Source of the DNA: Blastomussa wellsi
Lineage: Eukaryota; Cnidaria; Anthozoa; Scleractinia; Plerogyridae
Direction of reading: 5' to 3'
DNA: 64,000 bases
Assembly: GCA_947652115.1 (NCBI GenBank)
Contig: OX393562.1
Span: 32,960,639-33,024,638, forward strand
In this document: positions 31,801 to 44,930 of the stretch, one piece after another
Position numbering within the stretch: the first letter of the stretch is position 1
How the letters are laid out: the number at the start of each line of letters is the position of its first letter
Notes under the pieces: model-generated
Seen by the model: only the letters and a program-made list of their open reading frames with translations
Database searches by the model: none
What the model was told of the DNA's origin: nothing
Made by a program: the position numbers and the translations under genes

Positions 31801-34800
31801 CACTTTCCTGGAATATTGTCATCATACTCTGCACGAACTTTAACATAAAAAGTGGTGATTTGCTTGAAATTCATTGTAGTTGTCACTAGGTTTGGAAACC
31901 TTGCTGAAGAAGCAATGACAACTGTTTGCACTGCCCACTTGTCCTCAGGGAGGCTTTTGTCGCTGGTGAAGAGGACAGTGAAACTATCAATAAATGCGTT
32001 AAAGACTCTTGGACACAACCATGAGAGCTGCACCCGACTTGATGAAACGATGGTGAACGTGACATTAGGAGCTTCTCTGGGCACTGTGGAGGGTGGCTGA
32101 ACTTTTACTGTTTTGCAAAAGGGCCCATATCCTTGTTTGTTCTCTGCACGAATCTTAAGGAAAAAGGTTGCATCTTCTTTAATTCCTGTTAATGTCCTTG
32201 TGAACTCCTTTGCATAACTACTTAATAGTACCAAGGGATAAGTCTCTACCATCCATTCAGAATCTGGAGAGGAGATGTTATAATATGTGTAGAAGATTTC
32301 ATAGCGAATAATATCTCCATTTGGCTCAAAAGGTGGCTCCCACTTGACATCAACAGACCTAACAGTCCTGTATTCAAATTTTACATTTCTTGGTGGAGAA
32401 CCTGGTTCTGCAGAAAGAATTAAGTGACAATAAAAGCATGACAAAACTGTTAAAACATTCTGTTGATTTTTGGACCAGTCTAGTACTGTCACAAATATTA
32501 GCCTACTACTAACTGAATGCCAGGGCTGCACCAGGAATCCTGACCCAAGTTTGTGGCAGAACAGATGAAGCACTGCAAGGTCTGTACAAAATTGAAATAA
32601 CTGGGGATCAATATTCCCCAGTACAAGAAAGCTAGGTTTTAGTAAGTAGTTTATTATTGCTCTTGGGGCATGCTTTTTCATGATGCGAGCAACTCAGATA
32701 GGGTCCGAAATTGTGACTCGCTGGTTGCCAATACGACTGAAAATTGAGTGTTGGCGACCAGAATTTCATAGCTAGTCGCCAACAGGCGACTAACTTTTAG
32801 CATTGTGTTAAAGTTTTGAATGAGTGCCCAGGGAATTAAATCGAAAAAGTTTGCATTTAATTTCAGCTAGAAACTTAATCCTTGTCTTGTCTAAGTGTTC
32901 AATTCCCATAGAAAGTAATAACCATAAAAAACAAATGCAAGATTCCTGTTAGGTGACCTTCACAACCATTGTAATCCACGCACTTTGACAAACATTTAGT
33001 CGCACCATGTTTTCAGCGGTTTTGTCTAACAGCCATACCATGGGTGTATTGCACAAACACGTCATTGCTTTCCTTTCTGCGCCAGTGAATGTTCAATGAA
33101 CGAGCAATATATGACTGCTTGTTCATGCGTGGCTTCTTGAAGGCTTCGTACAGGTCAGTCTTTAAACTAACAGAGCTATTCATTGAACAAAAACTCCTTT
33201 TCAACTGAAATGTAAGCTACATGATATTTTAATCTTTTTAACATGCGAGTATTAAAGAAACAATTTTCAGAATTCAGTGTTTTCGTTTTTCGCTGTCAGG
33301 CAAAGATTTTTTCGAACCACTTTTGGCGACCAGATTTTTTCATTCAGTTGCCACTTAACGCCTGCATAAAAAAATTAATTTCGGACCCTGTCAGAGAGAA
33401 CTAACAACAAATTATGACAAAATGAGTTTTACACATTTTCTTTTATCTGGGTAAGTTGCAAATAATATTATAAATTTGCTGGCTTTTGAAACAAATGTAC
33501 ACAAAATCATGACCAAGAAAGTACCAATCAGAATGCACAGATTTACTGTACTACACTAGTCCAGGACTCGTACACTAGTGAACATCTGCTACCTGGGGTT
33601 CCTTTCCTCTTTTTCCTTGTTATAGTTAATTAAATGTTATAGTTAATTAAATGTTAATTAAAATGAATGAATCATACCACTTAGTGGAATTTTACAGTAC
33701 TTCTGGGTTGTACTGAAAGCGGGGTGCTTATCTGTTGGAAGTTCATGATGTGACCGAACAGAGATTGTGTACTCTCTTCCAGGAGTAAGTTCAGGCAGAA
33801 TGATGTTCTCAGAATAGACTTTTTTCTCTACAAGTGCAGGATTTAAGCTGTTTCTTGGGTGGTACCTCACGGTGTAGTAAGCAATTCGTTCTGCAGACAG
33901 TGGTCTTTGCCACGTCAGCAGGATTGAAGTTGGGCTTTCTACACTGCACACCAAATGAATGGGCCGTGCTGGTGGAAGTCTGTTGAGATTAACAGGTTTG
34001 GGAGATGGGGCAGCTGGATCTACAGGGAAAAAAAACAATTAGGCATGCAATACATGTCTTTCATTGTAAGTTGTTGTTTGTATTGTACTTTAGCAAAAGA
34101 CCAAGTGGTTAGGAGTAGGCCAAAATAATGTCAACAAAAATAGATGCTCTTGAAATTGGGAATTCTAGTTTAATTGACACAATTAAGGAATACCAGAATC
34201 CAGTTATTTGGGATCCCTGGTTAGCCTTAAAAAAGGAAAATATTCTACTGATGACCTCTTGCTTCAATAATATTGCATTTACCAGTTATGATTAACACAA
34301 CAATTTTACTAGACTACAAAGTGTTTTGCTTCTTGAGGAAAACTTTTTACAGTGCAATTGAAAGGAACGAGCAACACAATTTACTACCGAAATCACCAAA
34401 CTGTTAGCACCCCAGAAAAAACGATCAATTGAATTTGAATTTTTGGCGAACTCACGTGACCTTTTGGAGTGCCCAGATTAGTCACGACATTCTGTGTCTT
34501 TTCAAATGTCTCATGTTTGCTTGTCAAATTCCAACGTTTGAACAGATTTCCACACGAACGGTCACGGAAGTTAACTGGCGATAAATATTTTTTTCGTGAC
34601 CACAACTCTTTACAGTATTTTTAACTGGTGCAGATTAAACTCTCATGTAGTAAGATATCAAAAATGGCCTTGCATTGCCAAAACATTGCAACAGAACACC
34701 ATAAAAATAATTCAAAGGTGACAGACCACAATCTCAATGTTGGCTCCTGTAAAAAATATCTAATTGCCATAACCGTTCATCAGTAGGATGCCTAAAATGC

Positions 34801-37800
34801 TTGCAATTCCACAATTGGTTTCGGCTGCATTAAATCCTATACCAATTGCAGAACATTTCAGGTGGAGCCACCCACAGTGTGGGCACAGTTACTGACAAGA
34901 AAAAGTAATAAGGAAAACAACGAAAAATAAATTAAACCGTTAAATTGCGAACTAAGCATACACGTCAACTAAATAAACCAAACACGCGCAACACATAAGA
35001 AAATACGCGTGTGCACCTTCAAATCCAAATGAAGGACCTGGAAGCAGCGCGTATAAATGAATTAGAGTTACAAAGACGACATAACAGTTACAAACAAGCA
35101 AAGGATACGTTGTTGGTTCTCAATCACAAACCGCTGATCTCAATTCCCGAAGTGTAATGTCATATTTAACACGAATGATTTCACCATGGCGCTTGAAGAA
35201 TTTATTAAACGATTTGAGAAGCGCAGTAGTGTTGAAGCCTTGGTGATGAAGACGTGAAGAAAGACTATGAAGCCTGTCTATAAAGTCCAATTTGGATGAG
35301 CAAATTCTAGCATATCGCACCAATTGAGATATGTAAACACCATAGGCCGGATTGGCTGGGATGTTGCTGTCCATATGAGGAAAGCTTACAATCCGGAATA
35401 AGAAGTCATCTCTCTTGTCATAGACACTTATACAACAAGGTGTATTGTCGTCTCCCTTAATGATCTTAATGTCAAGATAACACACTTCATTTGAAGCCAC
35501 AGTAGTGTTTTTCAGTTCCAGTTCTGACGGGTAAATTTCGTGGATACAATTTCCAAAATTCGCATTGTTGACGCTGAATAAATTGTTGATATAGCGAAAG
35601 GTATTGCTGAATGTTGCGGCCTTTGACATGTCTTGTTTCATAGTTTTTAGCATGAAGTCGTACTCGATAGTGTGGAGAAAGAGATCAGCCAATAAAGGCG
35701 CACTGTTAGTGCCCATCGGTATACCAATAACTTGCCGAAAAACTGAGTTTCTGAAACGGACGTAGATGTTGTCGATAAGAAAGTCAATAGCACAGCAAAG
35801 TTCTCTACAAGAAAAGTAACTGTATTTCGACGACTTCTTATGTAAAACGTGCAAAACTTTCATGACCTTTTCATGTTCAACGAGCCGTAAACATGTCGCG
35901 CCAATTAGTCTGGCTGTCTCGGTTTTGAGTAAAATTAATTTTTCAATAAAGATCCCTAAACTGTTCTGTTTCAAACATAGAAGGCTTGAAATGTTAAGCC
36001 TCACAAAACTTTCAAAAAGCCTTCACTAAACAAAAAAGTTAAATTTGACCAAATTCGTGCAGGCAGAAAATTTATTTATCGCCAGAATGCTTCCGTGACC
36101 ACTCGTGAAAAATCTTAAACATGTGACGGTTAAAAATGTCACGTGACCAATCTGGGCACTCGAAAGTGTCACATGAGTAAGCCCAAAATTCAAATGCAAT
36201 TGATTGATTTTTCCGATGTGCTAACAGTTTAGTGATTTCAGCGGTAAGGACACCTTTTTTCCTTGTTTGCTTATATTTTATCTTTGTTCCAATTCAAACA
36301 TCTTTCACATGGTTTTGAGTGAACAAACTAGTTGCTGTCGGATTTAAGGGTCAATCATCGTTTATGGGAAAAACCTCACCCACCCCTACCCCCACTTAAT
36401 CACAAGTCACCAAGAAGCATGGGCTGGGCGGGGGGGGGGGGGGGGGTGGCGGTAGGTGGGGGTTTTCCCAGAAACAATGATTGATCATATTTAACATGTT
36501 TTTGTGATGTGCATGGCATAATATATGTGGCACCCTGTGAACAATGTTTTACACATACCTATATTAGTTGTAGCATAGACTGCTCCAGGACGACCTAACA
36601 TTTTACCATCCCAGGCCATTACTTTGATGACAAACTGGCTCCCGGGACCTACAAAGCAAACATGTTCAAGTCTTTGCCACCAAAACCAAATCACTGTTCT
36701 CATGCCCTCCTCTCTGCATGAAAAACAGGATCAGACGTAGCTCAACCCAAGATTTCAACAGACCACCTTATCTTTCCTTTTTTGCCGCCTGTCTCCACGC
36801 CCATTTGAATCTACCTGAGAGACAATCAGGTTTACTTGTGTCTAAGCATTTTTCAAGGTAATCAATACCTTCCATGTTTCATATCTGAACTGAATATTGA
36901 AAATCTTGAATTATCAATCCTGGTCCCCACACCTCAAAGTTCTTTGAAAGAAAATTGAAAAAAAAAACCATCTGGGGCTTTACGTTTTACGTATCAACAT
37001 TACCTTAGTACATAATAGATTACTTACTCAGGCCCTTTAGAGTATAGCTTTGTTGTTCTTTTCCAACAACAAAGGGACCTTTCTCTGTTTTGCCATCTTG
37101 GAGCTGGACGTAAAATAAATGGTACTCTTGTACTAAATCCTGGCCATATTCTGGAGCAAGCCACTTCACCTCTAACATACTCGAGTTTTTTGCTGTAATC
37201 CATAGGGCAGGTGGACTAATTACTGTTTTAAAAGGAAATAAAAGATTCAAAGTACACACTGAGCTAAGGCTTTGTTAGCAAGAATCTGGATCGTTTCTTC
37301 CAAGGGGACACTTGTGAATAATGCAGAAACGTCATACAATGCAACAATATCATTCTCATTGACATGAAGCTGTTGGATTTCTTGAGCACATGGCAATGCA
37401 ATGCATTCAACATTATCTGCAATTATTGACAAACTGTTGAGACGCCTACCTTTTCCCAACATAATTAAGGTTATAACGGTTATGCTGCCCGCCCAACACC
37501 CCCCTCCTGACCCCCCCAAAGAGAACTCCATCATCATCATCTTTATTATTTATACACAGTGGATACATCAGGCCAGAAATAATGCTACTACTACAAAATA
37601 ACTATGGATATTGACTATCTATAATTTAAAATATAATTACATATTAACCCATTGACTCCTGTAGAACTGGGATAAATGGGATTCCTATTTTGGTCAAAGC
37701 TGATGACATCAGAAGCGGAACAAGGGTCAAGGTCTGTCAAGGCCGGTGACGGCCAGTTTAGGAGTCAATGGGTTAAGTGATTTTATTAAATGATGTACAA

Positions 37801-40140
37801 TTATGCAAATATTAATGTAACTTAATAGAGGAAGTAAAAAATATATCTACATACTTAAAAAATCTAAAAGAGAAGAAAAATTAATGCCTGTTTTCCATGA
37901 AATGCCATGTCAGTTAACTGAAACATTTAACATCTGTCGAAAGGTAGCCAGAGATTTTGCTTTCCTAATAGAAGAGGGCAGACTGTTCCAGAGGATAGCA
38001 CATGACAGCACCACTCCTCTTCAGTGTTGTTTTCAGTCATGTCTTAATTAAGAGTCATGAGTTTGGAAGCAATCTGACGTGGTCCAAAGATAACTTTTGT
38101 GCACATACAGTAACTAACAGCATTTTGTTAAATATTACCATTAGCTGACTGAAGCAGAACTGTTCCAATCACTGGCTTGCTTGGTGGTCCACTGCCTATC
38201 ACAGTAGCAGCATACACTGTAATGCTGTAATTGTCGCCCTTTGACAATCCATTTATTGTTTTCTGTAGAACCTGCCCCGGAACTTCCAAGGTGCTCTCCA
38301 GTGGGGAACCTCTAACACCACTTTCCTTATACGTGATAACATATTTTGTTATGATTCCATTTTGATGATGTTTTGGCGGCGGTTGCCATGCAACATCAAG
38401 ACTCTGTACAAAGGTAAATAATTTGGCAATTAATTTTTTTAAATGTTGTTTGAATGATGTTATTATAATAATAAATAATTGTTATTACAGTTATTATTAT
38501 TATTACTATTATTGCAGGCCCAAGAGAGGTGCACAACACTAATCTTGACAGTGACCAGTGGATTGGTTATCACACGTCCACGCCACGTTTATAACAGGCC
38601 AGTTCAAAATTTTCTTCCATCAACAATGTTCAGAATGCAAAAAATGTGTCAATCACAACAGTTTCACATGTGAGCACCACGTTTATAAATTGATGGACAG
38701 CATTGAAAACAAAGCGGCAAAATAAGTCTCAAATAAGTCTCAAATCTGTTCACTTCAAAAGCGTAAAATCCCGAGCTAAAAATTGAAAGAGTAAACAAAC
38801 GTGAGAGAAACTTCGTTTTTTAAAGCTGTGCAATTCTGCATACAAGAGGTAAATTAATTTACGTAGCACACTACAGCGAAAGTTTTAATATTAGCCGACG
38901 GTTGCAGTCAATTGTTCACCCAATGGTTCTGCTGATCGTTCTAAAAATTCCATACAAATTTGAAGAAGTATTGCATGTTGCCATTCTTTTAATCAGAAAA
39001 CTTGAGAAGCCACATTAAGTCCGTTTTCAAGTCTGTGATTTGAAGCCAAACACATTAAAAAACTGCAATGACAGCGTGTCTTCGCGGCCGTCAAACTATT
39101 AAAAGATGACTCCTTCGTTAGCAAGGTTTTAGCACCCTTTACTCCATGATTTTCCTCTTTAGAGACACTTAAAATTGATCGGTGTTCTTACTTCTGTGTT
39201 CAGCCGATGAAAAACAAGGCCTTGGAATTTTGTAAACAAGTGCCACGACTCGCCAAGACGTGCCATGATTTTCTTATACATGTTGCACGCGCGGATTTAA
39301 GAAAAAACTTCTTTGAAGGACCCCAAGAGTTCACTAAAAGTATGGACAGAAAACAGATTCTGATTGGTTCATTGGCCCTAATGTACTGGAGAACAATAGG
39401 AAAACTAAAATTTCTACAGGTTTTGGCCGGAATGGGAATTCCAGGGGTGGAAACCGGGATAAGCTCGCCTGATGGGGCTCTAGGCTTGACGCAGACTTTA
39501 CCTTTCACACGGCTGGTTTCGGCCAGGCCAGGCCCACACTTTCTAACCTGTGGTTAACCCGCTGCCTCGCTTAAGTGGAAGGTGGGTGCCTGGGATATCC
39601 AGGGGCTTCCACTGTGGCCAGCCAGCCCCTAGATAGAATACCGCTCCCATGGCTGGCAAATCCCCGCAACCCAGCCATGAGCCCCCATTCCCGGCACCCG
39701 TCAACACTGATCTAATCAGTGGAAGGAAAGGAAAAAGAGGGAGGGGGGGGGGGTGGGGGAAAAAACGCGGACAAACTGTTGCTGCCCCAAATCGACTGCT
39801 AGACGAGAACCAAGTGATGAAAAAACAGAGAAAAACCCAGCAGCGCGAGCTGCTGAAAAACGCAAACCGCAATGGAACACACCAGATGCAAACACACCAA
39901 AAACGAAGCAAAAACAAACCATGTGAGCCTGCACTTGAGCATGTGACCGCTGACCAAGAAAACCGCACGCTAAGCTCGTAGCAGTTAACTTAGTTAAATG
40001 TCATTTAACTAAATTTACCACTAAGTTATTAGACAATAAATAGCTATGATTGGTCAGCTCTAAGTGTATTATAGCTCAAAAAAGTGCACTTTGTTGTGAA
40101 TATAGGACCACAACGAAAGCAGAGGGCTTTCTGAACCAAA

Positions 40141-40176
<36 letters not shown>

Positions 40177-43100
40177 AATTTTTTAAACCAGTTTGATGTT
40201 GATTTCCCTGTGTTTCAGACTATGCTAATCAACATTTGACAATGAGAAATGAAAATAAAACTGGTTTAAAAAATTTTAAACCAAAGATACAATTAAACCA
40301 CAACATATACACCTTATTCCAAAATGGCTACCATCTTAATATTCTTTTGTTGGTATTCAAATTAGCCCTTGTTGCCTCGATTTTAAGCTCAAAAATCAAA
40401 AGAATATTTTATCTTGAATGAGGCAACAAGGGCCAATTATAAGGTGTATACCGTTCTGTTGTGTGTACAGAAGTCTTTTATCTATAGTTTATTCCTGTCA
40501 TTGTTCATAGTCTATTATTTGAAGCTTACAAATTGGTTTATTTTGTTCTTTTCTTTTTCTCCCTGCACAACTCACTTCGACTAGCTTACGCTATATACGA
40601 GTTGTACATGTTCTTCTTTTAATTGTTTAATATTAATAAAGTTTATTGTTGTTGTTGTTGTTGTTGTTTGTAACATATATTTACTCCTGATCACCTTTTA
40701 ACCAATGCACTTTGTCAGGAACTCCACACTACCTATCCCTTTCACAGGGATAAGTAATTAAAATTAATTAATTGACTACTAAAGTGTACAACATAGCGCT
40801 TTATTGGATTAGTGGTTAGTTGGTTACTGGGTTTGCAGGCAATTAGCCTTTACAAAATTTCCCATGTCATTGTTTTATCATGATTACTTTGCCTCAGTTA
40901 ACATTTGATGTGCTGTCACTAAATTTTGGGTCATCTTGTTTTTCAGAATTTACCCTGGAAATGGCCTTAATTTTGGTATCCAGTGACTATAATGGGCTAC
41001 TTACATCTGGTGTTTGACTTGAGACTTTGACCTTCACAGGAGGCCTGGATGGACCTAAGTGAAATTAATGCAAGCAAATGTGAGTAACATCTAGCAAGTT
41101 TCAATAAGCCATTTCCGAGTTGCCTTCTTTTCTTCTTGAAAACGAGTCGTGGTGCACAACCTTTCATATGGAAATGAGGTTGAATTTCAAGACAAAAGAC
41201 GTTTGAGTAAAACTCATTTCCATATGAAAGGTTGTGCACCAAGACTTGTCTTGAAACAGAGGAAAAAAGCATCCTGGAAATGCCCTATTGAGTATGGTAA
41301 AACCAATTCTTTAAAAGTAAATCTCTAATTACTTTTGACATGCAATTGAAAACTGCTCTACACAACTGGGTATTGCTAAGTTATCAATTAGAATAATAAC
41401 TATTGGGTTGAAAATTTGCCGCAATCCACCGCTGCCCTCCCCCCACTTGTCTCTTTCAATTCTCCCTCCCCTTCTCAGGCTACCAGAATTAATCATGCAA
41501 GCAAACACCTCATGTTACCGTAAACACCCGCAGATAAGCCGCACCTTTTTTCCAAAAATCGTTGCTCAAAATCGGGGGTGCGGCTTATCTGCGGGAACAT
41601 TTGAAAAAGGTGCCATGAATTTCAATGAATTGAAACTTTTATGGAAAAGTATGTAAATAAAGATTACACAAAACTGCAAGAGCCGTGTTTGATGTAAGCG
41701 TACTGCTTTTAATTACGGCGCTTACATTTGTTGCTGCCGCTAAAAGCATTAAACCATCTTCGTAAACAAATCTTCCAAGCGGTTTATAGTCACTTTTCTC
41801 GAACAGGAAAACGTTGCACAGCACAGAATTTCCATTCCCTGCAAAGCTGTTTGCAGCGTCGATGACGATCCTCTGAGTATGAAAATACCACGCTATTCTC
41901 GAGTGTTCGCAGTTGATGGCCCACTGTTTCTTCATTGTTCAGCACTTTAATAGCAAATTTGTCGAACTGATTACAAAACTCTCTTTGTGCTACAAGTTTA
42001 TCTCCGACAAATGGCTTCCAAATCTCTTTGTACGTAAGTATGATAGCCACGAACTCGAAAGCCTCCATCTTGTTTCACTTGTAAGCAATAAACAAGCACG
42101 TCCGAGCTAATGCCTGGTTACTAAGCTACGAACGTTTCACGACGTTCCACGTCGTGGTCACGCAAAAATCTATGCAAAAACAGTGTTGAAAGAAGAAATT
42201 CCTGTCGAAAAATGCCAGAAAAAGATCAATCACATTTCAAAGTTCCATTATATTAAAGCACTAAAATTGTGGGTAAGACTTTGAAGTATTTTCCGTTTCA
42301 ATGTTATGATACGTTTACATTCGATGAAGATGTCTTAAGACTCCATTTCGTTTGATTTCTTTCAAAAAACTTGTTTTTCCAAAATTTACGGTACTTAATA
42401 GCAACTTCAGAGGCAAATGCAGAGGGCTCAGTCCTGTTTCAGGAATGGAATTTCATCATCACCTGGCAGTTGTTCCCCCGACTGTATAATGCATTTTGGT
42501 GTGCAGCCCTGGTGTTCATTTTTAAGAGCCTTGCAATGTTTGGGCAAGCCCAAAGGGTGACTAGAAGTGTAACATAACGGAAAAGTAAAAGCAACAAAAA
42601 TATCTGTTTTAATCCCATGCTTTTATTGTGTTCGATAGAACGTATTTCTAATCCTGTATTGGAAGGAAATCAAGATTTCTTGCGAATCTGTTGACACCAA
42701 TTTGGACCCCCCAACAAAATTTATCAGGGGCGAATGACGTCATGTCCATGCTTGTCACGTCACTATTTTGTTTTAGAGTCCTTTCGATCAAGTTCCTTCG
42801 AGTGGTTTTATCAAACTTTTTTCGCAGTTGTATTGGTTTGTCTGGGCCATCACTGGCAAAGATGATTGAAGCTACTTATCAGAACATCAGAGGCCTGCCT
42901 GCTGCTGGTGTGTTTTCTAGGAAACAGATGCTGCAATTTGCCCAAGCAACACATCTCATTATAAAACTCAGCTGCTTTTCATTGGAGATTCAACTTCTGT
43001 CCGCGTACAGAGTTGTGATGCTGTACTGTTCAAATCAGCCTTATTGTTATCCAAGAAGAACCTTGTAGCGAAGATTGTACAACTCCTGGTGCGAATATAT

Positions 43101-44007
43101 AACAGCAGATTTCAATCAGTGCCGTGACAGTCGTGAATTTTATGTTTGCATTTTAGCTTGCATGTGTGTTTGCTTCGTTAATAATTTGTTTACAATTTGT
43201 TGAGCGACAAAGGAATGATAATTATTTGTCGTTCTCTTCTTGAGGTTTGTGATTATTTGGCTACTGTTACTACTTGCCGATTTTTTAATGTTTTGGCTGA
43301 CAATTAATCAGTGCTGTCCACAGTCTGCGGTTTTCTAAACACAGACTGAGACTAATAGTGGTGTCACGCAACGCAAAAAATCCAACCATTGTATTGGTAT
43401 GAATAAATCAGAAAAATCATGGTCATAAACTACACTGTACAGTTATGTTAAGAGTTTCATACTGATATTTAAGCCAAGTGAATCGTCGAACCCACAACTA
43501 ATCTTTGATTACCACTAGTTTCTAAAATCTAAAGTTGAAATAGGTGAGCTGGGATGGCGTAGTGGTGAGAGAGCCCAGGTTTGTTGTTGGTTCTTGTCCT
43601 TGCTCAGAGGGTTTTTCTCTGGGTTCTCCAGTTTTCTTCCCTCCAAAAAAACCAACACTTCCAAATACCAAACACACGGCGCCACAAGCTTGTAGCTTTA
43701 AATGCTACCACAGGGTTCGTACTCTTTTGAGCTTTTGAAATTCCATGACTTTCCATGACTTGTCCAAGTTTTCCATGACCTGGACATGAGCATTTTCTAA
43801 GAAATCATCTTTCATTATGGGTATGGTTTTACAATTTTCTTCATAAAAAACCTACTTGATTTTTCTACTTTTTTAATAAACAATTTTCCATGACCCACAC
43901 TTAAATTCCATGACTCTCCAGGCCTGGAAAATGATATTCTAAAATTCCATGACTTTCCATGGAAACGAACCCTATACCGTGTCTAAAGGTTATTATTATT
44001 GTTATTA

Positions 44008-44042
<35 letters not shown>

Positions 44043-44832
44043 TAAAGTGCCTATGAAATGAAAACCAAGTTAACCTTATTTGAAAGGCATTTGAAAATGA
44101 TGAAGAATGGTGTTTTCCTTTCTGCAATAGCTTCTCATGTTCCAGAGATATTCAAGTTCTTGTATTGTGCAAATTACATGACTGATGACGTCACAAGGTT
44201 GACAGAAAATGGGCTAAAACAAAATCGAGAATATCTCCGTAAATAATGGAGCAAGGCAATTGAAACTTGGCACCTGTGTTGCACCCTAAGAAATACACCA
44301 GATGGTGCATATTTTGATGTTGCTATGACAACAGTCTTGGTTCCAGTCTCTTTCCTCTTTGAATCAAATATTACCATTAGTGACTCAATAAGGACAAATA
44401 TCTGGTTTATTTGAAACATACACAATGTCCACAATACACTAGGTCTCCTTAATAACCTTTAGCAAGTGGATGATGTTTGGTAAAGATCAAATACAGGAAT
44501 TATAAATTCCTGCATAAAAGAGACTGGTACCAAGACTGTTGCCATAGTGATCTACACCAGCTAATGTATCTTGCGTATTTCTTAGGATACAACATGAGTG
44601 CCAAATTTCAACTCCTTTGTCCTATTATTTGCAGAGATATTCTCGATTATATGTTTTTTAGCCTTTTTCTGTCAACCTTGTGACGTCATCAGACATCTAA
44701 TTTGCATAATACAAAAACTTGAATATCTCTGGAACGAGAGAAGATATTGCAGAAAGGAAAACGCCATTCTCTGTCACCTTGAAATGCCTTTCAAATAAAG
44801 TTAACTTGTTTTTCATTTCATAGGCACTTAAA

Positions 44833-44930
<98 letters not shown>

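Noticed and set aside
39649..39981. Plus-strand basic 110-codon frame
   Set aside because: Low-complexity, no recognisable domain, G-rich tract inside; not enough to call a gene.
42691..43068. Plus-strand 125-codon frame
   Set aside because: No recognisable motif, no splice context, antisense inside the receptor intron.
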